Shown: one piece after another, positions 34,975 through 45,641 of the stretch | Numbering within the stretch: position 1 is the first letter of the stretch | Layout: every line of letters starts with the position of its first letter | Assembly: GCA_033807775.1 (NCBI GenBank) | Contig: CM066317.1 | Coordinates: forward strand, 7,833,870-7,897,869 | DNA length: 64,000 nt | From: Saussurea involucrata | Lineage: Eukaryota > Streptophyta > Magnoliopsida > Asterales > Asteraceae | Direction of reading: 5' to 3' | The notes under the pieces: model-generated | Told to the model about the DNA's origin: nothing | What the model saw: only the letters and a program-made list of their open reading frames with translations | Database searches by the model: none | Made by a program: the position numbers and the translations under genes

Positions 34975-35060
34975 TGATCAAAATTTCTAGGGGCGCTGCC
35001 CCCAGACCCCGCAAGGGCGTTGCCCCTTGACCTCATTCGCTAACTGGGTAGCAGAACCCT
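34975..35060. repeat. Short LTR-like repeat (GGGGCGCTGCCCCCAGACCCCGC wording, split copies)
   Basis: The paired phrases GGGCGCTGCCCCC and GGGCGTTGCCCCTTG are typical of dispersed retrotransposon-derived repeats. No boundaries could be set. Confidence 0.35.
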
Positions 35061-35154
35061 CGTGCTAAGTCGTCGAAGAGGGACAATTGAGAATAATGGT
35101 ATGATATATTATTTGGGATTCTTAGCCTTGAGAATATGATATTAAATGTTTTGT

Positions 35155-36118
35155 GCATTCGAGTAATTATGCACGTATGCTAGTAAGTATAATGGATCCA
35201 TAGGCACTGGCATTATTTGTAACGTGGAATAGACATAAAGTAACTTGTAATTCGCGTTGACCTGAAATGAGTAGGGGTGAGCAAAACCCGACCGACCCGA
35301 AAAACCCGACCGACCCGAAACCCGATGTACCCGAACTTGAGCCACCCGATTAACCGAAACCCGAACTTGCCCGAAACCCGATCAAGGTATTACGGTTCGG
35401 TTTATGTTGGGTTTTCTCAAACCCGAACCCGACCGAAACCCGAACTTTTTAAAAAAATATTTTTTTTCAATAAATCGTAAATATATTATATATATTTATA
35501 AATTATAATTTCTGTTTATAATTTATAATTTCTCGATTTTGTTTTTTAAAAATGTTTGAATTTTTTTTGTTACTATGAACTGAGTATGTGTGCTCTGTGT
35601 GTGTGTGTGTTTAAGCTGTGAGGTGGCCCGAAACCCGAGCTACACTTTGGACGGGTTTCGGGGCCTCCTCCTTCCACCCGAAACCCGATCGGGATAGGGT
35701 TTTTTGGGCCCGACCCGACCGATGTACACCCCTAGAAATGAGGAATAGGCATAAAGTAACTTGTAATTCCCATTTCATAAGGTGATGTGAAACGTGGAAT
35801 AAGCATAAAGTAAATTGTAATTCTCATTGACGTGAAATGAGGAATAGGCATAAAGTAACTTGTAATTCCCATTTCGTAAGGTGATGTGAAACGTGGAATA
35901 GGCATAAAGTAAATTGTAATTCCCGTTGACGTGAAATGAGGAATAGGCATAAAGTAAATTGTAATTCCCATTTCGTATTGTGAGGAGAAATCTTGGAATA
36001 TGCATAAAGTAAATTGTAATTCCTGATTTTTATGGGAAGGTAAGAGATAGGCATAAAGTAAATTGTAATCTCTACTTCCACTCCAAAAAATAGGCATAAA
36101 GTAAATTGTAATTTATTG
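35155..36118. repeat. Minisatellite of GGAATAGGCATAAAGTAA units
   Basis: At least nine copies of GGCATAAAGTAAATTGTAATT occur, most alternating between two spacers (CCCATTTCGTAAGGTGATG and CCCGTTGACGTGAAATG), giving a higher-order period near 100 bp. An hAT MITE (35272-35734) is inserted in the array. Confidence 0.8.
35272..35734. mobile_element. hAT-type MITE rich in ACCCGA repeats
   Basis: The ends are TAGGGGTG and CACCCCTA, with a perfect 8-bp TSD GAAATGAG at 35264-35271 and 35735-35742. Both arms are built of ACCCGA/CCCGAA repeats that can fold on themselves. Confidence 0.85.
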
Positions 36119-36119
36119 G

Positions 36120-36640
36120 ACATGAACAATGATCTAGAATCTGTAATGATTCGTAGTAGGCCCTCGAACGTGATGATATGGCTTACTGAATGTTAGTCAT
36201 ATTCATGGAATCGGGTATGTTTCCGTCGTCGTAAGATGTTTAGATGTACGGTAAGAATGATGGCAAACCAGGTTTGTTTATACGCTTTGTTTACTTGAGT
36301 TTCCAAAGCTGATAAAGTTTTAATTTGAAAATTGATGTTCTCACTAGGCGTAAGCCTAATCGTTTCAAATTAAATTTTTTACCAGGTACGAGCTCGGGGA
36401 AGTAACGGGAAGAGGGACGAGTGAATTCTGGTATTCTACTTTTGGTGATGAGTGGAGAAGTTAGCTTATACGAGGATGTTTTGGTGAATGGTCTACACAA
36501 CTAGTATAATCTAATCTTAATGTTTAGGATTAGATTAGAAGTTGTTTTGATAAGTTCAATTTGTATATATGTGAACTCTCATAGCTAATTCTCCGTTTAT
36601 GTATAAAAGTTTGGATAAAATTATAGTTAACTCTGATAAA
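36120..36640. other. No gene seen
   Basis: Unique-looking moderate-GC sequence without a supported frame or recognisable repeat, inside the 27319-36969 composite. Confidence 0.4.
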
Positions 36641-37316
36641 TTTTAAGGTTTAAATTTGTCCTGGTTTTTGGACGTTTCAGTCCATAATCGTGGGATGTGT
36701 TGAGGAGGCCGACGGAGGTGGCCGGTGGGCTAGGGCAAGAAGATGTGTGTATTGTATATATACATATATTATATAATTTTAATTCATGTATTAATATATA
36801 TTTTTATTTTAATTAAAATAACATAGAATTTTAAAAGACCAGAATGCCCTGTGAGTTAATAGTCTTAAATGATTTAAACAACATAAACAAACTACAAGGA
36901 CTAACTCCAAAAGAAAGTGACTAGACTTGTACTGATGTCAACGACATGGACCAAAAATGATATTTACTCAAAATTTAATAAAACCTATAATTCAAAATTG
37001 CAAACCTAAAAAATATCTATTTGTTTGCATGCCATATAATGATGGCTTCGGCCGTTAGCCATCTCAATTGTACACCAACCATTCCAAATTAAATATATAA
37101 GTAAATAAAAAGTGATCATGCATACCCGACCAACAGACGGGTATAAACACTAGTTTATTTAGAGATTAGATTAACCGATCAACATCAAAAAACCCGACGA
37201 TAATATATTGATTGATCCAAATTTTATTTAACAAAGACTAATTATTAATTCCCTTAATTTTATCATAAAAAAGCAAAGTAAGATAGATGCATGCATGATC
37301 ATAAATTCCCTAATTA

Positions 37317-38975
37317 CTAATTAACATCTCCACGAACATGATTAATCAATGAGTCCAAGTTCACCCATGAAGACCCTCCTTCTTTCATCGCACAATATGC
37401 ACCTTCTTTCAACTCCATCGCCTTCTCCTTCACCCTCCGCCCCCCTTCCCCTTCCATCAACTCCACCACCATCTCCGCCACCTCCTCCGCCCCCACCAAC
37501 CCACGCGCCACCTTCTCCCGTGGCCACAACCTTAACCCCATCCCTATCTCCTCCACCACCAACCGAGCATTCAAATGTTGCTCCGCCATAAACGGCATTG
37601 CCAACACCGCCACACCCGCACAAATGCTCTCCAACACCGAGTTCCACCCACAATGACTCAGAAACCCACCCACACTTTCATGACTCAGTACCTCCACCTG
37701 GTCAACCCACTCACTCACCACCTTTCCTCTCCCCTTCACCCTCTCTTCAAACCCTACACCTCCTATCAACTCTAACTGCTTCGGCTTCACTACCCACATG
37801 AAGCTCACGTTTGACTTCTCCAAACCAACGGCCACCTCACGTAACTGCTCCGGCGACACCTCCGCCTGTGTCCCAAACGACACATACAACACCGCCTTCT
37901 TCTCAATAACCTTTTCATCGAGCCACTGAACCCATGTTGACTTTTCCACCGTCTCTTTTGGTACAACTGGTTTGGCTATACAAAAAGGTCCGACACACCA
38001 AGCTTTAGGTTCGAAGTTTTGGTTCCAGTAATCAACAAACTCTGGTTCAAGTTCGTAGAAGTTATTAACCACCATACCATGACTTTTAGCGAAAGTTTCC
38101 TGCTGCTTGATGAAAAAATCCAAACTCGGGCCTTTGGGGTTAACCTCGTTAAACGGTGGTTCAAAGTCGTTGACCGTCAACTTAAGCCGAGGGAAGTCCG
38201 GTACCGGAAATGGGTCGTTGTCGGAACTAACAGCTGCATGTGGCTTGAATTTGGACATGATGTTGCACATGGTAGTGGAAAATACGTTGGTTCCATAGAA
38301 AACCAAACGTGGAATCCCGAGCTTATCGGCAGAGTTTTGAGTCCAGCTTAAAAACCCATCGGAGATTATGCAGTTGACTTTCGGTAGACTGCGAATGATT
38401 TCTTCAAAACCAGGTTGGAGTTTCTCGGTGGATTCAACGAAGTTCATGAACGATGTCATGGCTGATGACTTGTCTCCAACTTCTATCCTTGGAGGGGCAG
38501 CGAGGAGATCCTCTGGGAACGGGATATCGATAACGGAGATGGAGTCGTTCTTGACGGTGGATTTAACGGCGGAGTAGCTTGCGCCGGTGGTGATGATGGT
38601 GACGGAGATGTTGTGGTCGGAGAGGATGCGGGAGAAGTAGATGAGTGGGATGGTGTGGCCTTGAGACATGAATGGGAACAGGACAAAATGTGGAGATGAA
38701 GGAGGATTCAGCGTTTTGAGGTCGGTGGTAAGTGGTTTCTCCGGTGGAGTAGTTAATAGGGGTGGTGGTGATGGTGACGGAGATATGGCGGTGGGAGAGG
38801 ATGTAGAGGAAGTAGAGGAGGGGGATGATGGTGAAATTGGCATTTCGAGTGCGGTGGCAAGTGGTGTCGCCGATGGAGTTGGTAAGATGGGTGGTGGTGG
38901 CAACGGCGACGGAGATTCTATGGTCGGAGAGGATGCCGGAGAAGTAGAGGAGGGGGATAAAGGAGATATCGTCAT
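37317..38975 (-). CDS. UDP-glycosyltransferase, UGT90-like, with N-terminal extension
   Basis: A 552-codon intronless frame. From about residue 95 it is a family-1 plant glycosyltransferase of normal length (about 458 aa). It has HFVLFPFMSQGHTIP with the catalytic His at about residue 107, and a 44-residue PSPG box (423-466) starting WVDQVEVLSHESVGGFLSHC and ending MAEQ. The final Gln favours UDP-glucose. The wording suggests the UGT90A group; the acceptor is unknown. Such enzymes act in the cytosol on flavonoids, hormones or other small molecules. Residues 1-90 are Pro/Ser/Thr-rich and arise from out-of-frame tandem copies of the gene's own 5' end. No other in-frame ATG precedes the GT domain, so the extension is probably translated. 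A TATA box lies 40 bp upstream. Confidence 0.88.
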   Translation of the reverse strand: MTISPLSPSSTSPASSPTIESPSPLPPPPILPTPSATPLATALEMPISPSSPSSTSSTSSPTAISPSPSPPPLLTTPPEKPLTTDLKTLNPPSSPHFVLFPFMSQGHTIPLIYFSRILSDHNISVTIITTGASYSAVKSTVKNDSISVIDIPFPEDLLAAPPRIEVGDKSSAMTSFMNFVESTEKLQPGFEEIIRSLPKVNCIISDGFLSWTQNSADKLGIPRLVFYGTNVFSTTMCNIMSKFKPHAAVSSDNDPFPVPDFPRLKLTVNDFEPPFNEVNPKGPSLDFFIKQQETFAKSHGMVVNNFYELEPEFVDYWNQNFEPKAWCVGPFCIAKPVVPKETVEKSTWVQWLDEKVIEKKAVLYVSFGTQAEVSPEQLREVAVGLEKSNVSFMWVVKPKQLELIGGVGFEERVKGRGKVVSEWVDQVEVLSHESVGGFLSHCGWNSVLESICAGVAVLAMPFMAEQHLNARLVVEEIGMGLRLWPREKVARGLVGAEEVAEMVVELMEGEGGRRVKEKAMELKEGAYCAMKEGGSSWVNLDSLINHVRGDVN

Positions 38976-39002
38976 TTCAAGTGCGGTGGCTATTGGTGTC
39001 GC
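38743..39002 (-). repeat. Two tandem out-of-frame copies of the UGT 5' coding segment
   Basis: Units 38870-39002 and 38743-38869 (133 and 127 bp) resemble each other and the genuine segment at about 38560-38742. All three share the ATCCC.CTC.TCTACTTCTCC and CATCCTCTCC blocks. Read in another frame, the copies give IPLLYFSGILSDHRISV, the usual first beta-alpha-beta of a UGT. In the annotated frame they give Ser/Pro repeats. Confidence 0.8.
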
Positions 39003-39013
39003 TGGTGGAGGTC

Positions 39014-39022
39014 ATATTTATA
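39014..39022 (-). promoter_or_regulatory. TATA box candidate for the UGT
   Basis: The minus strand reads TATAAATAT, 40 bp before the first ATG. This would give a very short 5' leader. Confidence 0.5.
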
Positions 39023-39316
39023 GAAGGTGAGGGGTAATTTGGTAATTTTGGTTGTGATAGTAAATATTCAAATATAGTAAACTCCACTTTTGGACCCTAA
39101 TGTTTTTTTCATTCTCAACGGTTTTATTTTTGTGAATTTGTGCATGACCCATGTCAAGTGTCAACTTCCAACAGATTTTGTTCTTTAGTCTAACAGGTCG
39201 TTAACTTTTTCTGTTAAATCCAATTTAATAAAGGCTATTCTAATCATTTTACCTATTTCATAAGTAAAAGAAAATGTATACTACATGGACCAAAATGTAG
39301 CATCGATCTTCCCTCG

Positions 39317-39691
39317 TTGGTTCATCTTCCACCCTCCTTCCTCACCTTTCTTCTTCCCCACCTCCAGCCACCACCTCCGGCTGCATCTCCACCTCCACCA
39401 CCGTTGTTATCCCCACCACCACCGCTTCCTTACTACTACAATTCTCCACCGCCCCCACCCCATTCACCGCCACCACCGCCCCATTCCCCACCACCACCTT
39501 CGGCATATATCTATTCATCACCCCCACCTCCGGCATCCCATCCTCCACCGCCCCCACATCATTCTCCACCTCCGCCATCACCACCTCCTTGTTTATTAGT
39601 TACCTCCAAAATAAACAATCACCAGAGATGGTTGTACTGCTTCATCCTAAAGACCGACAAGTGGGAAGAGAGAAAAAAAAAAACAAATTAG
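39317..39691 (+). pseudogene. Extensin-like Pro-rich frame inside the TIR element
   Basis: A 124-codon frame with HSPPPPPHSPPPP and SSPPPPASHPPPPP repeats, resembling the C-terminal repeats of extensin or LRX proteins. It has no signal peptide, and its start lies inside the terminal repeat. After CLLVTSK the protein loses repeat character. I read it as a captured fragment of a cell-wall protein gene, or as a Pro-rich translation of a CCA-rich repeat. It is not a functional gene. Confidence 0.4.
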
Positions 39692-39739
39692 CCAGAAATA
39701 TTGTTTCTTTAACTAACAAAAGCATAAGACTTGCTCAAA

Positions 39740-39772
39740 GAAGATCATATATATATATATATATATATATAC
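39740..39772. repeat. (TA)n microsatellite
   Basis: Run of TA dinucleotides. Confidence 0.9.
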
Positions 39773-40920
39773 AAACTTTAGGACTTTAGTTTTTTCAAGT
39801 GCACAATTACACTGAAGAATTTACCTTTGGAAAAACTTGATCCAGAACTTCTAATGCTTGCCTGGAGTTCCAACCACAATATCCTCGCAAAAATATGTCT
39901 GCCTATACCAATTGCAAGTGAAGATCACAGATTTACGTACAGAAATAACAAATACATTTCACTTTCCACCCAACACAGTTTGCAAGACATTACTCCTCTT
40001 CCCCAATCTCTGTGTTATGGTTTTCTTAATAAATCCAGTAATTGCATAAATAAAAAATGGAGTTTGGTTATTTGCTAACACATGCAACAAGATCAAACAA
40101 AAATTCCAACAAAAAAGAGACCAAAAATTTCAACATATACAAGAAGAATAACCAATATAATCACATCCGATGCCCTGTAAAAATTTCATTTAGACTTTAC
40201 TATTGGGATTTATAACAAAAAAACAAAAACAAAACTCTAATATGCTCTTAATAAAATTAATATGCCATCCATCTGCTCCTCCTAATGGAATCCCAAATTT
40301 TGTTCTCTCTGTAAAGAACATAAAACTGCTATTTGTAGGTTGCAGAGAAGTTTTTATGTATTAAGAAAGGTGGCCGGAGGTGGTGGCTGGAGGTGGGGAA
40401 GAAGAAAGGTGAGGAAGGGGGTGGGGGGTGTCGTGAGGAAGAAGAAGGAGGAGGGGGGTAGTGGGGTAGGGGGTATTTTTTTATTTGTTTTTTAGTTTTC
40501 TTTTAGGATAAAGACAAAAGAGAGGGTAAAAAGACCAAAATACCCCTTGAGTTAACTGGGTTAACAGACGGCGTTAGAGGGAGGGACCTTCTGCGTGCGG
40601 TTAGTCGAACCACAGGGACGCTCGGTGTATATTTTTCGTTTTAGGGACCATATCCAAAAAGTGACCATACCACGGGGACGATTTATGTAATTTACTCTTG
40701 TTTAAAATATTAGTTTTACTAAATTTAATGCTCTAAAATGATTAAATCAAATAGTATTAAAAAATATCGAAAAATGAAATTGTGAAATTCAAGGTCAATA
40801 AAACCATTCTGAAAAAACATTAATAGGGTTGACCCTTGCATGCAATTCAACCACCATTTTATACCATATATTCAATTCAAATAATTAAAACAATAATTGA
40901 GTTTTATCATAAATATATAC

Positions 40921-41105
40921 TTTTTTTTTTAAATGTCCTAGGCTATGCCTAGACTAATACATTGATAAATTATGACCGTAAGACATCAACCATGAGATTA
41001 AACCTCAGTGGCCACAAGTTGTGTACGCCTGGATTCAAACTCTGGACAGATGGGTTACTCCGCCACATCCCCAAGGCTTTAACCAGTACGCCACAACCCC
41101 TGTGA
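40921..41105 (-). mobile_element. tRNA-derived SINE, copy 1
   Basis: On the minus strand the element starts near 41105 with GGGGTTGTGGCGTACTGG (an A-box region), then GTTTGAATCC (B box). It ends in a poly-A tract, seen as T at 40921-40930. An 18-20 bp TSD, TTTATCATAAATATATAC, lies at 40903-40920 and 41106-41123. The body matches the second copy at 49633-49814, including GTGGCCACTGA and CCTAGACTAAT. Confidence 0.88.
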
Positions 41106-42456
41106 TTTATCATAAATATATACTTGTTTTGGTCGAAATAAATTTTCATAATTAAAAAGAACATATAGTTTTCTAAATGTGTAAACATATGTATCTTTAG
41201 CTAATTGAATGAAAACATTTACATTAATTATATATGAGGTAATATACTTTTCAATCTCGTAATTAATGGTAAAACTAAAATGTAGTCACTTGTTTAGAAA
41301 CTACACTTATTTCGATACAAATAAAACAGATTTAGTTACTTACTTTGGACGATGGACGTTGAGTGAGTCTGCTTTCGTTGGAAGTGGAATAAGAAGCCTT
41401 CGTATCTTAATGCACGTATTTAATTTATTCGGAGCTATTAGAGGGGGCGGGGGCGGGGGGCAATTAAAACCGATTTTTTGTCGGTACCAACTAACCCAAA
41501 CATTATCAAAATATATACACATAATTTGTCATCAACAAACAAGTCATATGAACATGTGCAACGTAAGTGGAAAAGGTGTATTGTTGAAAAAAAAAGTTGG
41601 AACATTAATTAACAAGCTTTTGCTTTATTTCATGAAAGTAGTTAGGAAGTTACAGGGGTCACTTTACAAACGAATAAAGTAAAGGGGTGCAAAAGCATTT
41701 TTATTTGAAGTTACATATTTTATTTATTTATTATTTTATGGGAAATTAATTAAAATACCCTAAGTTTGACCAAGTGTTACCAAAATGCCCTAAATCTCTC
41801 CCACTTTGCAAAAATACCCTTTTTTCCGCGATGGGAGCCCGCGATCGCGGGCCGGGGACCATTTCTGACACTTTTTTAAACTTGCAGGGACCATTTTTGA
41901 AAAATGGAATCCCGCGATGGGATTATTTTTGTGACTTTTCAATTGCAAGGGACCATTTTTGAAAAATTCCAGGGACCATTTTTGAAAATTTGACCCGCGT
42001 TTGACACTGTTCACCCGCTTTCGTCCAATTTTAATAATTTAAAATGAAATGTTACACTTTCAACCCCTATACTTATTTACTAAATTTACTTTATACCTTT
42101 TACTTTCATTATTTTAATTTTACATTTAACACATATAATCGTTTATTAACTAAAATACGTTAAAAAAAATATGTTTTAATTTTAACAAATTACACCATTA
42201 TAATCGTCTCTTCGATACGTTCGAAATGAGCCCAATCTTGAATTTTTTTGGATTTATATATTTTAATATATATCATATACAGTTATACACTACATAAAAA
42301 AATATTTTTTATATTTAAAATTCATACCCTTATAGTTAATTATTTAATTTATGGTACATCTCTTATTTTTTTTTCAAATTTTTTTTACACTCCTATCGCA
42401 TTAACATAATAATCATATATTAACTAATTCATTAAATCGTTTTAAATTATTATTAT

Positions 42457-42669
42457 TTGAATGTGTTTATAGATATCGTGAAAGACAATAGGAGAAGGTT
42501 TCACGAGAAGAATATTAAATGGGGTTTTGACAAGTCGGTATCACTGGACTCATTTAAGAATTGTGAAAATGGGTATTTGGCGAATGATGATTCATGTGTG
42601 TTTGGAGCTGAAGTATTTGCAGTTACAGAGTATGCACAAAATGATCGATGTATTTCCAACGTAACTTAG
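42457..42669 (+). pseudogene. Captured MATH (TRAF homology) domain fragment, plus copy
   Basis: The frame of 70 codons contains RRRFHEKNIKWGFDKSVSL and GYLANDDSCVFGAEVF. This is the central strand region of plant MATH-domain proteins (TRAF-like family, also found in UBP12/13). It matches one internal exon: a TTTATAG acceptor-like sequence precedes it at about 42471. No start-proximal or C-terminal part is present. It is a transduplicated host gene piece. Confidence 0.8.
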
Positions 42670-43509
42670 ATTAAAATTATCTTCTTCAGTTCAGTCTCGT
42701 CCCGTCCCATCCAGTTCCGTCCCGTCCCATCTAGTATGCATACCAAACGCTACCTAAGAGTACCGTAAATTAAATAATTAACTATAAAGGTATAAACTGA
42801 AAATATTAAAAATATTTTGATGTAGTGTATATGATATATATTAAAATATATAAATCAAAAAATTCAAGACTGGGCTCATTTCGAACGTATCGAAGAGACG
42901 ATTACAATGGTGTAACTTGTTAAAATTAAAACGTATTTTTTTAACGTATTTTAGTTAATAAACGATTATATGTGTTAAATGTAAAATTAAAATTATGAAA
43001 GTAAAAGGTATAAAGTAAAGTTAGTAAATAAGTATAGGGGTTGAAAGTGTAAATTTCAATTCGAAATCAACCTAAAAATTATTCTGAAGGTCTGCAATTC
43101 GAATTGAAATTTATAATTTCACCCCCTATACTTATTTACTTATTTTACTTTATACCTTTTACTTTCATAATTTAAATTTACATTTAACACATATAATCGT
43201 TTATCAACTAAAATACGTTAAAAAAATACGTTTTAATTTTAACAAGTTACACCATTGTAATCGTCTCTTCGATACGTTCGAAATGAGCTCAATCTTGAAT
43301 TTTTTTGAATTTATATATTTTAATATATATCATATACACTACATCAAAATATTTTTAATATTTACAATTTATACATTTATAGTTAATTATTTAATTTACG
43401 GTACTCTTAGGTAGCGTTTGGTACGCATACAAGATGGGACGGGACGGAACTGGACGGGACTGAACTGGATGGGATGGGACGGGACTGAACTGAAGGAGAT
43501 AATTTTAAT

Positions 43510-43722
43510 CTAAGTTACATTGGAAATACATCGATCATTTTGTGCATACTCTGTAACTGCAAATACTTCAGCTCCAAACACACATGAATCATCATTCGCC
43601 AAATACCCATTTTCACGATTCTTAAATGAGTCAAGTGATACCGACTTGTCAAAACCCCATTTAATATTCTTCTCGTGAAACCTTCTCCTATTGGCATTCA
43701 CGATATCTATAAACACATTCAA
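43510..43722 (-). pseudogene. Captured MATH domain fragment, minus copy
   Basis: Inverted mate of 42457-42669, differing at about three residues (for example NANRRRF versus KDNRRRF, and NREN versus NCEN). The two lie head to head about 840 bp apart. Near identity implies a recent inversion-duplication or gene conversion. Confidence 0.8.
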
Positions 43723-45048
43723 ATAATAATAATTTAAAACGATTTAATGAATTAGTTAATATATGATTATTATGTTAATGCGATAGGAGTGTAAAAAAAA
43801 TTGAAAAAAAAATAAGAGATGTACCATAAATTAAATAATTAACTATAAGGGTATGAATTTTAAATATAAAAAATCTTTTTTTTATGTAGTGTATAACTGT
43901 ATATGATATATATTAAAATATATAAATCCAAAAAAATTCAAGATTGGACTCATTTCGAACGTATCGAAGAGACGATTATAATGGTGTAATTTGTTAAAAT
44001 TAAAACGTATTTTTTTAACGTATTTTAGTTAATAAACGATTATATGTGTTAAATGTAAAATTAAAATAATGAAACTAAAAGGTATAAATTAATTTAGTAA
44101 ATAAGTATAGGGGTTGAAAGTGTAACATTTTATTTTAAATTCATAAAATTGAAAGAAAGCGGGGGTGAACAGTGGGATTCCTCGCGATCGCGGTTCAAAT
44201 TTTCAAAAATGGTCCCTGGAATTTTTCAAAAATGGTCCCTTGCAATTGAAAAGTCACAAAAATAAGCCCATCGCGGGATGAGCCCGCGATCGTGGGATTC
44301 CATTTTTCAAAAATGGTCCCTGCAAATTTAAAAAAGTGTCAGAAATGGTCCCTGGCCCGCGATCGCGGGCTCCCATCGCGGAAAAAAGGGTATTTTTGCA
44401 AACTGTGAGAGATTTAGGGCATTTTGGTAACACTTGGTTTGACTTAGGATATTTTAATTAATTTCCCTTATTTTATTTCTGAAAACCTACAAACCAAAAT
44501 CTTAAAACACTCTGAAATCGATTTTTAGTTTTTCCTTTTGGGAAATTAATTAAAATACCCTATGTTTGACCAACTGTTACTAAAATACCCTAAATTTTTT
44601 CAATTTTGCAAAAATACCCAAAATACCCGCGATGAGGTCCCGCGATGAGGTCCCGCGATCGCGGGATACGGTGACGTGGCACGTATTTTGGCCCCAAATG
44701 CCCCGCAAAGCCCATCAACTTTGGCCGCGGTGCACTTTTAGTCCCTGCCCGCGATCGCAGCCCGCGATGGCCCGAATTTTACACTTTTGGTCCCTGAAAA
44801 TTTACACTTTCAGCCCCTGTACTTAGACGAATCTTGCATGCTTTTACTGTTTTTTTCACAATTATTGTACTTTGAAGACGGATTTGTGGTTGAAATTCAT
44901 TTGCACTTTTGAGATTTCATCCACAAATATCAGTAATATGCAATTCACAATTCACACTTGTTTCTTGCTTTCTTTCTTGATTTCTCTCTTGCTTTCTTTC
45001 TTTGAATTGCTTTCTCTCTTGATTTCTCTTCTCTCATTTCATCCACAA

Positions 45049-45216
45049 ATGGCATCGTCATCAAACCCTAAGTCTACTCCTGAAAAAATGCCACCTCAAA
45101 TCAAGGTCGCCATAGCAAAAAAGGCAGAAACCGTACGTGGTTGCAAAAGCAGGGTCAAAAAGATTGAAGATGAAGAGTCTGTTGGTCAGCGTAGAAAAAA
45201 GGTTCAAACAACCTAG
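45049..45216 (+). CDS. Small unrecognised ORF, second copy
   Basis: Identical to 29182-29349; a charged 55-residue product of unknown meaning. Confidence 0.28.
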   Translation: MASSSNPKSTPEKMPPQIKVAIAKKAETVRGCKSRVKKIEDEESVGQRRKKVQTT

Positions 45217-45641
45217 CCAAGGGTCAGAAAGATTGAAGATTTTATGAGGCGGAGGATTTTGCAACGAGTAATAGGAAGATTGAGGATCTCTATAATGAAG
45301 CCCTGGAAGGTCAATTCCTTTCAAACTAGATAGCATATGTATGTGTGTATATATAATATGAATATATATAGCTACATAGGCATTTCGGTAAACTGGGAGA
45401 GATTTGTGCCATTTCGGTAACACAACCTTTGACTTGTGGCATTTTAATTAATTTCCCTATAATAATATATATGATAATTCCATATCAACAATAATATCAT
45501 TTACAAATCAACGTTTAGATCAACAGTATCATATGTGTTTGTTCCATATGGTTCAAGTTGTGACGGGCCCGTGGTGTGACTGACTGAATGTCTCCTTGGC
45601 ACGGTTGAAGGGGCGGGATTTGGACACTCTCCACGAGTATG

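Larger units (their letters stand above)
27319..36969. mobile_element. Composite MULE-like element with long inverted termini
   Basis: GAGTAAATATCATTTTTGG at 27319 is matched in inverted orientation at 36969. Similarity continues for about 200 bp and includes GGTCCTTGTGGTTTGTT. The flanks TAAATTTAA (27310-27318) and AAAATTTAA (36970-36978) form an 8/9 target duplication, as expected for MULEs. The 9.65-kb interior holds later insertions: the 5.37-kb block, a (TA)n-flanked foldback with a DUF4408-like frame, and a minisatellite with an hAT MITE. No transposase for this terminus type is present, so it is non-autonomous. Confidence 0.6.
39078..40700. mobile_element. TIR element (MULE-like) with Pro-rich insert
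   Basis: The left region includes CACCTTTCTTCTTCCCCACC and CCAGCCACCACCTCCGG near 39340-39390. Its inverted complement lies at 40370-40430 (CCGGAGGTGGTGGCTGG and the following AGAAAGGTG). The outer ends AGTAAACTCCA and TAATTTACTC are imperfect complements. The GGTCCCT/GGGACC wording matches the 27319-36969 family. No exact TSD was found, so the boundaries are approximate. Confidence 0.5.
41740..44467. mobile_element. Doubly palindromic MULE with captured MATH fragments
   Basis: The termini GGGAAATTAATTAAAATACC and their complement have a perfect 9-bp TSD TTATTTTAT (41731-41739, 44468-44476). The whole 2728-bp element is one inverted duplication with its centre near 43086 and only about 35 unpaired bases. 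Within each arm a subterminal segment (42034-42440) recurs inverted (42760-43060) on the other side of a MATH-domain fragment, giving a palindrome inside each half. The outer half matches the right end of the Ulp1-MULE (1696-2441). No transposase is encoded. A transcript would form a very long double-stranded stem. Confidence 0.92.

Noticed and set aside
35155..36118. CRISPR-like regular array
   Set aside because: The spacers are themselves repeated and the context is a plant genome; this is a minisatellite.
37342..37801. Pro-rich and Gly-rich frames overlapping the UGT 3' end
   Set aside because: They are other-frame readings of the GC-rich UGT coding sequence, with no independent support.
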